From assembly GCA_015489145.1 (NCBI GenBank), contig WGAH01000150.1, positions 1-7,281 on the forward strand: DNA of 7,281 bases, in the 5' to 3' direction. This document shows, in pieces, positions 1-5,660 of the stretch. A model generated the notes under the pieces. That model ran no database searches. It saw only the letters and a program-made list of their open reading frames with translations, and was not told where the DNA came from. Each line of letters starts with the position of its first letter. The stretch's first letter is position 1. The position numbers were made by a program, and so were the translations under genes. Origin of the DNA: Deltaproteobacteria bacterium (GTDB lineage: Bacteria; Myxococcota_A; UBA796; UBA2385).

Positions 1-214
1 CCTCGGCGGCGAGGCCGCAGGTGACCGGGGTGTCGGGGGCGGGGCGCGAGTCGGCGGGAAAGGCGAGGCCCCAGTGCGACTCGTCGGCGTAACAGGACAG
101 GGCGTCGGCCCGGGTGGTGTCGAAGCTCGCCAGGACGACGAGGGCCGGCGACGGCGGAGGCTCGCGGCAGGCGGCGAGGCCCGCCGGGAGGAGGGCGGCG
201 AGGACGGGGCGCAC
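1..214 (-). CDS. Sulfatase / alkaline-phosphatase-like lipoprotein, N-terminal fragment
   Basis: This is the first 71 codons of a gene that continues beyond the left edge. I chose the GTG at 214-212, which follows the stop of the upstream gene (221-219) after 4 bases; no better in-frame start is visible and the ribosome site is weak. The protein opens with a short hydrophobic signal ending in a lipobox (LAAC, lipidated Cys16), so it should be an envelope lipoprotein. Residues 25-42 read VVLASFDTTRADALSCY, the N-terminal strand and metal-binding Asp (D32) motif of the sulfatase / alkaline-phosphatase-like superfamily (usual form: LDTxRADxLxCYG). A 'TP...LAAEG' stretch at residues 62-71 matches the next family block, although the usual 'TPNLD' is TPVTC here. 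The catalytic Cys/Ser motif lies outside the window, so I cannot say whether it is a sulfatase, phosphatase or phosphotransferase. It is the last visible gene of a three-gene minus-strand unit. Confidence 0.75.
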   Translation of the reverse strand, partial: MRPVLAALLPAGLAACREPPPSPALVVLASFDTTRADALSCYADESHWGLAFPADSRPAPDTPVTCGLAAE

Positions 215-218
215 GGCG

Positions 219-926
219 TTACGCCCCGGCGCCGGCGGACCAGCGGCGGGCCAGGCCCTCGGCGAGGCGGGCGAGGGCGGCGTAGTCCTCGGGCCGGGTC
301 ATCGAGGAGGCGGCCGAGACGTCGTTGTGCACGACGAAGCGCCCGCCGCGCACCTGGAGGACGAGGGGGGCCGACAGGGCCCCGGCGGCGCCGAGCAGAT
401 CGGCCCGCGTCTCGTCGTCGAGCAGGGCGGAAGCGGTCTCGGCGGGGCGTGCCGTCACGACGAAGCGGCGGTCGAAGGCGTCGTCGCCCGTGGTCGCGGT
501 GTCGGACAGGGCGGCCCGCGAGAGGCGGACGCCCGCGGGGCCGGCGGCGGTGGCGACCAGCTCGCCGCCGAGGGGCCGGGGCAGCTCGGCGAGGCAGGCG
601 GTGAACAGGCCGGCCTTGCGCGTGCTGATCGCGACCTGGTGGAACAGGAACAGGCGGGCCGGCCCGGCCGGCGTCTCGACGGTTCGCCGGGCCGCCCCGG
701 GGATCGGGTTGCGGGCCGTGCCCAGCGCGCCGAAGGGCCGGATGCGCTCGCGCAGGGCCTCGACCCGTTCCCAGGTCCAGCCCAGCGGCGCGAGGGCCTC
801 GGCCAGGGCGCGGTCGCGGTCGCGCTCCTGGCGCCGGCCCTCGCGCAGCACCGCCCAGGCGAACAGCGCGGCGAAGGCGAGGATGCCCCCGCCGATCAGG
901 ATCACCGGGAGCGGCGGGGCGTCCAT
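219..926 (-). CDS. Single-pass membrane-anchored protein of unknown function
   Basis: A 235-residue protein starting at the ATG 926-924, 18 bases after the stop of the upstream lipoprotein gene. It ends 4 bases before the next gene, so the three are probably co-transcribed. Residues 7-27 form one hydrophobic helix, followed at once by an Arg-rich stretch (residues 28-40). The positive-inside rule then puts the rest of the protein in the cytoplasm, with the N-terminus outside. The soluble part (about residues 40-230) has alternating beta and helix character. It includes a 'FDRRFVV' strand and a late 'LVLQVRGGRFVVHND' strand pair followed by a C-terminal helix. This pattern resembles widespread bacterial single-anchor proteins of unknown function of the DUF3137-like kind, but I do not recognise it firmly and find no catalytic motif. 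No clear Shine-Dalgarno sequence precedes the start, so expression may depend on coupling to the upstream gene. Confidence 0.8.
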   Translation of the reverse strand: MDAPPLPVILIGGGILAFAALFAWAVLREGRRQERDRDRALAEALAPLGWTWERVEALRERIRPFGALGTARNPIPGAARRTVETPAGPARLFLFHQVAISTRKAGLFTACLAELPRPLGGELVATAAGPAGVRLSRAALSDTATTGDDAFDRRFVVTARPAETASALLDDETRADLLGAAGALSAPLVLQVRGGRFVVHNDVSAASSMTRPEDYAALARLAEGLARRWSAGAGA

Positions 927-944
927 GGCCGGGGCCCCGGGGGA

Positions 945-1754
945 TCAGCCTTCGCAGTCCGGGTCGGTGCCGGCCTCGGCCACCTCGCGCAGGGAGAAGT
1001 CCTGGCGCTCGGCCTCGATGTCCTCGAGGGCGAGGTCGACGCAGTAGCTCGCGCCGTCGCTGGCGCAGGCCCCGCAGGTGACGCCGAAGCCGGCGAGCAG
1101 CGAGCAGACCTCGTCGGGATCGGAGGTGCCGATGGAGGACTCGAGGGCCGGGGCCAGCTCGCGCATGTCGAGGTAGCCCGAGATCGCGCCGTCGGTGATC
1201 AGCTCGCCGTCGGCCGAGAAGGTGCCGGCCATCTGGAAGTCGTTGAGGACGAGGTCGGCGTCGTTGTAGGGAATGCTGAGGTCGTCGGGGCCGATGGCGA
1301 AGGTGGGGGCGGCCGAGAAGTCGCCGGTCAGCGCCAGGGTGGGCTGGCAGTAGTCCTGCTGGTCGACGCCGCTCTGCCCGAGGGCGAGGAGGGTGTCGAG
1401 GTTGTCGCCGTCGACGCCGGTGACGCCGAGGAGCAGGTCGTAGTCGATCATCGAGCCGAGCAGGGAGCCGACGCCGGCGGGCTCGACCCAGGTGGCCTCG
1501 GCGAGAACGATGCGCCAGGCGCCGTCGACGATCACGGTGCTGTCGAAGTCGCCGGCCGAGCCGCCGTCGCCGGCCCCGCCGTCGCCCTCCGAGCCGCCGT
1601 CGCCGGCCGAGCCGCCGTCGCCCGAGGCTCCGCCGTCCCCGGCGGCGCCACCGTCGCCGAAAGTGCCGGTGTCGTCGGTCTTGTCGCTGCCGTTGCACGC
1701 CGCGAGCAGCAGGGCGGCGCCGAGGGTGAGGGCGGTCTTGAGGGTCGGGTTCAT
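945..1754 (-). CDS. Secreted lipoprotein with Gly/Asp repeat linker and six-cysteine domain
   Basis: A 269-residue lipoprotein and first gene of the minus-strand unit. The frame stays open upstream, but I chose the ATG at 1754-1752. It has GGAGGA 6 bases ahead and opens directly into a signal peptide: MNPTLK, a hydrophobic stretch, and the lipobox LLAAC with lipidated Cys20. The residue after Cys20 is Asn, so in enterobacterial terms there is no inner-membrane retention signal. Residues 33-68 are a low-complexity linker made of G-D-G-G-x-x units, probably a flexible tether. Residues about 73-269 form the mature domain, with cysteines at 136, 217, 227, 230, 238 and 267; this even number suggests three disulfides in an oxidising compartment. 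The cluster at 217-238 (CxxC at 227-230) recalls lipoproteins common in Myxococcota genomes. I recognise no enzyme family, so function is unknown; a structural or binding role at the cell surface is inference. Confidence 0.85.
   Translation of the reverse strand: MNPTLKTALTLGAALLLAACNGSDKTDDTGTFGDGGAAGDGGASGDGGSAGDGGSEGDGGAGDGGSAGDFDSTVIVDGAWRIVLAEATWVEPAGVGSLLGSMIDYDLLLGVTGVDGDNLDTLLALGQSGVDQQDYCQPTLALTGDFSAAPTFAIGPDDLSIPYNDADLVLNDFQMAGTFSADGELITDGAISGYLDMRELAPALESSIGTSDPDEVCSLLAGFGVTCGACASDGASYCVDLALEDIEAERQDFSLREVAEAGTDPDCEG
1551..1658 (-). repeat. In-gene tandem repeat coding (GDGGxx)n linker
   Basis: Six imperfect units of 18 bases encode G-D-G-G-x-x, with one unit shortened to 15 bases (GDGGA). 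The pattern sits right after the lipidated cysteine of the lipoprotein. Every unit length is a multiple of three, so gain or loss of units would keep the frame. The variable pair is drawn from Ala, Ser and Glu. Confidence 0.85.
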
Positions 1755-1760
1755 GGGATG

Positions 1761-1766
1761 TCCTCC
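1761..1766 (-). promoter_or_regulatory. Shine-Dalgarno site of the lipoprotein gene
   Basis: GGAGGA on the minus strand, 6 bases before the ATG at 1754-1752. It decides the start: the frame is open for 48 more codons upstream, but that extension has no such site and would place an unlikely Pro/Arg-rich stretch in front of the signal peptide. Confidence 0.8.
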
Positions 1767-1843
1767 GGAGTTTCCCGGCACGATAACGCGCCCGCCCGCC
1801 ACCCGCGCCCCCCGGGGGAGCGCCGGCCCGCGGAGCGCCGGCG

Positions 1844-1945
1844 GGGCGCGAGGCCGACCACGAGGCCTACAAGCAGGAGGCCGCCAGGGCCATGACACCG
1901 GAACAGCTCCAGTCCGTTCGCGATGCCTGGGCCGATCGGTTGTAG
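1844..1945 (+). pseudogene. Possible C-terminal remnant of a lost gene
   Basis: In this frame the divergent intergenic region reads as a plausible protein tail: EADHEAYKQEAARA then MTPEQLQSVRDAWADRL, ending at TAG 1943-1945. It looks like one amphipathic, charged helix, and codon third positions are GC-rich as in real genes here. The frame is closed upstream by TAA at 1784-1786. The only ATG (1892-1894) would leave 17 codons with no ribosome site, so it is unlikely to be a complete gene. It may be the 3' end of a gene whose front was lost by rearrangement, or a chance open stretch. The TAG lies 9 bases before the next start, which would be a natural operon spacing for an intact upstream gene. 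Confidence 0.3.
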
Positions 1946-1954
1946 GCTGGAGCG

Positions 1955-2947
1955 ATGTGGAACCGTCGCACTGTCCTTCGAGGGCTTGGAGCCATCATGT
2001 CGGTGGGAATCACGAACGGGTGGCCGGGAAGCCGGCGCATCGGCGCCGCGCGCGCGGGTACCGTGGCGCCGGGAATCGCGCGGGTTCCCCGGGCCGACCG
2101 CCTCGCCGCCCGACCGGGCGGCTTTGCCGTCCTCCATCGAGACGCGCTGGTGCTCACCGACCGGGCGGGCGTCGAGACCGACCGGGTGCCCCTCGACCTC
2201 GGCGTGGGGCTCACGGTGCTGGCCGACGGCTCCCTCCTCGCCCTCGACCGGCGCGCGGACCGGGTGTGGGCCGTGCATCGTACGGAGAACACGCACGACG
2301 CCCTCCCGACGCGGGTGCGCCTGGCCCGCTCCCCCTTGCCGCTGCTGGCGGACCCGGGCGATGCCGCCGCGTTCTGGGTGCTGAGCCCCGACCTGCGTTC
2401 CGCCCGGCGTCACAGGCTCGCGCGCCAGGGCGATGGGCTGGCGGCGGATCCGCCGTTCAGCCTGCCCAACAGCCAGGGCAGCGACGTGGCGGCGGTGCCC
2501 GGCGGCCTGGTCCTGGCCGATGCCACCGCGCTGATCCGCGTCTCCGCCGGCGAGGCGACGCGCCTTCCCTGGGGTGAACACGCCCCGGTCGAGCGCTTCG
2601 CCTCCACCTCGGGCCGCTTGTGGGCGCTCGCCCAGGACGGCGTGCTCCACGGGCTCGAGATCGCGACCGATCGTGTCGAGGAGCGCGTTCGGGCCGCACT
2701 TCCGGGGGTGGGTGCCGCCGTGGCGGCCGACGACCGGGGCGTCGCCGCCCTGGTGCTCCACAGGGAACCCGGCGGCGGGCCCGTGTCCTGGACGCTCCTC
2801 CTCCTGGACCCGACCGGCGCCGAGCAGGCCCGCTTCGAGGGCGCGGGCGATCCTCACCGGAGCGTCGCCCTTGGCGCCGACCGCGTCGCCCTCCTGGTGC
2901 CCGACGCCGAACCCCGCCTCCGCACCTGGCCGCGTCCCGAGGCCTGA
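1955..2947 (+). CDS. Probable Tat-exported beta-propeller-like protein
   Basis: A 330-residue protein. The N-terminus reads MWNRRTVLRGLG and is followed by a short hydrophobic stretch, a good twin-arginine (Tat) signal (R4-R5), so export of a folded protein to the periplasm or surface is likely. From about residue 47 to 325 the chain is a series of six or seven strand-rich units of 35-45 residues with hydrophobic strands, turn residues and 'D-x-x' ends. Examples are GGFAVLHRDALVLTD, LADGSLLALDRRADRVWAVHR and LWALAQDGVLHGLE. This is typical of a beta-propeller or similar repeat fold, but I see no YWTD, NHL or Kelch signature, so ligand and role are unknown. The ATG at 1955 has GGAG only 2 bases upstream, while an in-frame ATG at 1997 has GGAG with 5-base spacing but would lose the twin arginines; I keep 1955 because of the export signal. 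It is followed by a 250-base gap and seems to be its own unit. Confidence 0.82.
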   Translation: MWNRRTVLRGLGAIMSVGITNGWPGSRRIGAARAGTVAPGIARVPRADRLAARPGGFAVLHRDALVLTDRAGVETDRVPLDLGVGLTVLADGSLLALDRRADRVWAVHRTENTHDALPTRVRLARSPLPLLADPGDAAAFWVLSPDLRSARRHRLARQGDGLAADPPFSLPNSQGSDVAAVPGGLVLADATALIRVSAGEATRLPWGEHAPVERFASTSGRLWALAQDGVLHGLEIATDRVEERVRAALPGVGAAVAADDRGVAALVLHREPGGGPVSWTLLLLDPTGAEQARFEGAGDPHRSVALGADRVALLVPDAEPRLRTWPRPEA

Positions 2948-3063
2948 GCGGCTGGCCGCGGTCGAGGAGGTCGCGCCCCTTCCGGCGGGTCCAGGATCGC
3001 CGGCCCGAGGAGCGCTGGCCGACCGCCGGCGGGATGCCCGGTGGGATCGCGTGGTTCGAGCGT

Positions 3064-3122
3064 GGACACCATTTGTCCGGCCGGGATCGTAGATTCCTGC
3101 CTGCCGCTTTCGGTAGGATTCC
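3064..3122 (+). promoter_or_regulatory. Candidate promoter/operator region of cas3
   Basis: The local drop in GC contains a perfect dyad GGACA-N5-TGTCC at 3064-3078. It is followed by two near-identical elements, GTAGATTCC at 3089-3097 and GTAGGATTCC at 3113-3122, spaced 24 bases start to start. TAGGAT at 3114-3119 resembles a -10 box, but no good -35 box lies at the right distance. The position, 76 to 134 bases before the cas3 start, suits transcription control of the cas operon. The evidence is pattern only. Confidence 0.3.
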
Positions 3123-3185
3123 CCTCCCTCGGCGGCCCGGTGTCCGTTTCCCGGCCGCCGGCGCGTCTCCTCCCGCGAACCGACC

Positions 3186-3190
3186 GGAGG
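3186..3190 (+). promoter_or_regulatory. Shine-Dalgarno site of cas3 deciding a TTG start
   Basis: GGAGG lies 7 bases before the TTG at 3198-3200. Between the in-frame stop TAG at 3114-3116 and this TTG there is no ATG, GTG or CTG codon, and the next in-frame ATG (codon 81) would remove the Walker A motif. Confidence 0.85.
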
Positions 3191-3197
3191 TGTCTCC

Positions 3198-5660
3198 TTG
3201 ACCCGACCCGCCCTTCCCGATGCGCCAGGCTTCGCCGCCTTCTTCGAAGCCGCGACCGGCCACCGCCCCTTCCCCTTCCAGCGCGCCTTCGCCGAGGCCG
3301 AGCGCCTGCCCGCCGTCGTCTCCGTCCCCACCGGTCTCGGCAAGACGGCGATGGCGGTGCTCGGCTGGACGTGGCGCCGCCGCTTCGCCCCCGAGCCCGT
3401 GCGCGCCGCCACGCCGCGACGCCTCGTCTACTGCCTTCCCATGCGGGTCCTGGTCGAGCAGACCCGCGATGCCGCCGTGAAGTGGCTGCACGAGCTGGGC
3501 ATGCTCGCCGGTCACGCGGAATTCGACGCGGCCGGCCGGCTGCTCCGCTACGACCCGTGGGCCGGCGACGGCTCCGGCGTGCCGGTCTTCCTGCTCCTCG
3601 GCGGCGACGTGGAGCGCGACTGGGACCGCCTGCCCGACCGCGACGCCATCCTCGTCGGCACCCAGGACCTCCTCCTCTCCCGGGCGCTCATGCGCGGCTA
3701 CGCGAGCAGCCGCTTTCGCTGGCCGGTGCAGTTCGGGCTCCTGCACACCGACGCCCTGTGGGTCCTCGACGAGGTGCAGCTCATGGGCAGCGGGCTGGCG
3801 ACGACGGCGCAGCTCCACGCCTTGCGGCGCAAGCTCGGGGCGCGGCGCTCCGGCAGCGTGTGGATGAGCGCCACCCTGCGCCCGGACTGGCTCCACACCG
3901 TCGATTTCGAGGAGGCCGCCGACGCGCCCGACCGGCTGGAGCCCGGCGACCCCGACCGCGCCGACCCGCGCGTCGCCCGGCGCCTCGAGGCCGCCAAGCC
4001 CCTGGCCCCCGCGCCCGTGGCCGACCCGACGAATGCCCGGCAGGTGGCCGCCTGGCTCCTCGACGCCCACCGGCCCGGCACGCGCACCCTCGTGGTCGTC
4101 AACACGGTGCGCCGGGCGGTGGCGCTGCACGAGGCGCTGGCTCGCGCCCTTCGCAAGGCCGGGGCCCCGCCGCGCCTGGCCCTGGTCCACGGCCGGTTCC
4201 GGCCGGGCGACCGGCGCGCCGCCCTCGAGGCGCTGCTGGCCGAGCCGGGGCCGACGGGCACCCTGGCGGTCTGCACCCAGGTGGTCGAGGCCGGGGTGGA
4301 CGTCTCGGCCGACCTCCTCGTCACCGACCCGGCGCCCTGGCCCTCGCTGGTGCAGCGCTTCGGCCGCTGCAACCGGCGGGGCGAGCAGCCCGATGCGCGG
4401 GTCGCCTGGCTCGACGGCGAACCGAAGAAGCTCGCCGGGCCCTACCGCCTCGAAGACGTCGAGGAGGCCGTGCGGCGGCTGCGGGGGCTCGACTCGGCGG
4501 CGCCGGCGGCGCTTCCGCCGGTCACCGCCCCGCACCCGGCGACGGCGGTGCTCCGGCGGGTCGACCTCCTCGACCTGTTCGACACCGCCCCCGACCTCTC
4601 GGGGCGCGACGTCGACATTTCCCCCTACGTCCGCGAGGGCGACGACCACCACGTCTTCGTGTTCTGGCGCGCGGTGGGCGACGACGGCCCCGGCCCCGCC
4701 GAGCCCGCCCCGCGCCGCGACGAGCTCTGCCCGGTGCCCGTCGGCGCGGTGGCCGAGCGCGTTCGCAAGAAGGGCGCGCGTTTCTGGCGCTGGGACATCC
4801 ACGACCGCGCCTGGACGCCCGTGCGCGAGGTCGTGCCGGGCCTCACCCTCCTCGCACCGGCCGCCCAGGGCGACTACGACCCGGCCCTCGGCTGGCTCGA
4901 CAAGCCCGGCCGGGCGCCGGTGCCGGTGGTGCCGCCGCCGGCCGACGCGGCTCCCGCCGACGCCGCCGACGCCGACCGGCCGAGCCTGGCGCCGCGCTGG
5001 CGCACCCTGGCCGCGCACACCGACGCGGTGGTGGCCGCCGTCGAGGCGCTGATCGCCGGGCTCGCGGACGTGCTCGACGACGAGGATCGCGCCGCCCTGC
5101 GCCTCGCCGCCCGGTGGCACGACCGGGGCAAGGCGCATCCCGTGTTCCAGGAGGCCCTGGTCGACCCGCCGCCGGGGGGGCCCTGGGCCAAGTCGGCCGG
5201 CGGCATGAAGCGCTACGCCCGGCCCGGCTTCCGCCACGAGCTCGCCAGCGGGCTGGCCGCGCTCCAGGCGGGGCTGCCCGACCTCGCGGCCTACCTCGCG
5301 GCGGCCCACCACGGCCGGGTGCGCCTGGCGGTGCGCGCCTGGCCCGACGAGCCCGCGCCCGACGAGCCCGCGCCCGACGACTCGGGCCGCCGCTACGCCG
5401 CCGGCGTGTGGGAGGGCGACGCGCTGCCGGAGACCGACCTCGGCGGCGGGGTGCGCGCCCCGGCGGTGACGCTCACCCTGGCGCCGATGGAGATCGGCCT
5501 CGACCCGGTCACCGGCCCGAGCTGGACGGAGCGCGCCCTCGGCCTCCGCGACCGCCACGGCCCCTTCCGCCTCGCCTACCTCGAAGCCCTGCTGCGGGTG
5601 GCCGACTGGCGCGGCAGCGCCGAGCCGGCGGCCCGCGCCACCCCCGGAGGTGCCCGATGA
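3198..5660 (+). CDS. cas3: CRISPR-associated helicase/nuclease Cas3, subtype I-G (I-U)
   Basis: An 820-residue Cas3, the ATP-dependent 3'-5' DNA helicase and nuclease that destroys DNA bound by the type I effector complex. The helicase half carries PFQ (residues 26-28), Walker A VPTGLGKT (43-50), motif II DEVQ (191-194), SAT (224-226), motif V around VVEAGVD (362-368) and motif VI QRFGRCNRRG (386-395). A linker region (about 430-600) includes 'VFVFWRAV' and 'ELCPVPV', which I associate with this subtype. The HD nuclease is at the C-terminus, with metal-binding candidates H607, H641-D642 (WHDRGKAHP), H680 and H704-H705. In most other type I Cas3 proteins the HD domain is N-terminal; the C-terminal placement is the known arrangement in subtype I-U/I-G. 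All catalytic motifs look intact, so it should be active. Translation starts at a TTG with a strong GGAGG. The gene overlaps csx17 by ATGA and is the first of the operon. Confidence 0.97.
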   Translation: MTRPALPDAPGFAAFFEAATGHRPFPFQRAFAEAERLPAVVSVPTGLGKTAMAVLGWTWRRRFAPEPVRAATPRRLVYCLPMRVLVEQTRDAAVKWLHELGMLAGHAEFDAAGRLLRYDPWAGDGSGVPVFLLLGGDVERDWDRLPDRDAILVGTQDLLLSRALMRGYASSRFRWPVQFGLLHTDALWVLDEVQLMGSGLATTAQLHALRRKLGARRSGSVWMSATLRPDWLHTVDFEEAADAPDRLEPGDPDRADPRVARRLEAAKPLAPAPVADPTNARQVAAWLLDAHRPGTRTLVVVNTVRRAVALHEALARALRKAGAPPRLALVHGRFRPGDRRAALEALLAEPGPTGTLAVCTQVVEAGVDVSADLLVTDPAPWPSLVQRFGRCNRRGEQPDARVAWLDGEPKKLAGPYRLEDVEEAVRRLRGLDSAAPAALPPVTAPHPATAVLRRVDLLDLFDTAPDLSGRDVDISPYVREGDDHHVFVFWRAVGDDGPGPAEPAPRRDELCPVPVGAVAERVRKKGARFWRWDIHDRAWTPVREVVPGLTLLAPAAQGDYDPALGWLDKPGRAPVPVVPPPADAAPADAADADRPSLAPRWRTLAAHTDAVVAAVEALIAGLADVLDDEDRAALRLAARWHDRGKAHPVFQEALVDPPPGGPWAKSAGGMKRYARPGFRHELASGLAALQAGLPDLAAYLAAAHHGRVRLAVRAWPDEPAPDEPAPDDSGRRYAAGVWEGDALPETDLGGGVRAPAVTLTLAPMEIGLDPVTGPSWTERALGLRDRHGPFRLAYLEALLRVADWRGSAEPAARATPGGAR
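5343..5380 (+). repeat. 15-base tandem repeat inside cas3
   Basis: The unit CCCGACGAGCCCGCG occurs twice (5343-5357 and 5358-5372) and a third partial copy follows to 5380. It encodes PDEPAPDEPAPDD in the HD-domain half, between the HH motif and the last helices. The unit length preserves the frame. This is probably a slippage-born acidic, proline-rich loop. Confidence 0.85.
5646..5650 (+). promoter_or_regulatory. Shine-Dalgarno site of csx17
   Basis: GGAGG within the 3' end of cas3, 6 bases before the csx17 ATG. It supports the start that overlaps the cas3 stop. Confidence 0.8.

Larger units (their letters stand above)
1755..1954. other. Divergent intergenic region
   Basis: These 200 bases separate the minus-strand lipoprotein unit from the plus-strand propeller gene and must hold the promoter of the former and probably of the latter. 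I see no convincing -35/-10 pair. A direct repeat GGAGCGCCGGC occurs twice at about 1815-1842 inside a very GC-rich stretch able to form hairpins. The right half holds the coding-like tail described separately. Confidence 0.5.
2948..3197. other. Intergenic region upstream of the cas operon
   Basis: This gap of 250 bases holds no supportable gene. The first 110 bases are very GC-rich. Bases about 3061-3125 are clearly less so, as expected of a promoter, and carry a dyad and a short direct repeat. A GCGGC/GCCGC inverted repeat follows the propeller gene stop at 2948-2959, but its loop is too tight and no T-run follows, so I do not call a terminator. Confidence 0.5.

Noticed and set aside
114..1895. 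Plus-strand open frame of 593 codons opposite the lipoprotein operon
   Set aside because: Low-complexity Gly/Ala/Arg/Val sequence with no start signal or motif. The minus strand gives signal peptides, a lipobox and a Shine-Dalgarno site.
1755..1898. Upstream extension of the lipoprotein by 48 codons
   Set aside because: It would put a Pro/Arg-rich stretch before the signal peptide, and the internal ATG has GGAGGA at ideal spacing.
2948..2959. GCGGC/GCCGC inverted repeat as a terminator of the propeller gene
   Set aside because: The stem is short, the loop is 2 bases and no T-run follows; such dyads are common in this GC-rich sequence.
2948..3092. Possible coding remnant after the propeller gene stop, in another frame
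   Set aside because: The frame is open with somewhat gene-like codons, but the translation is Ala/Arg/Pro-rich without features and no start is visible, so I could not separate it from background.
2457..5558. Minus-strand open frame of 1033 codons opposite cas3 and the propeller gene
   Set aside because: It is a shadow of GC-rich codon use: Gly/Arg/Val-rich with no domain, lying across two real genes with clear motifs on the plus strand.
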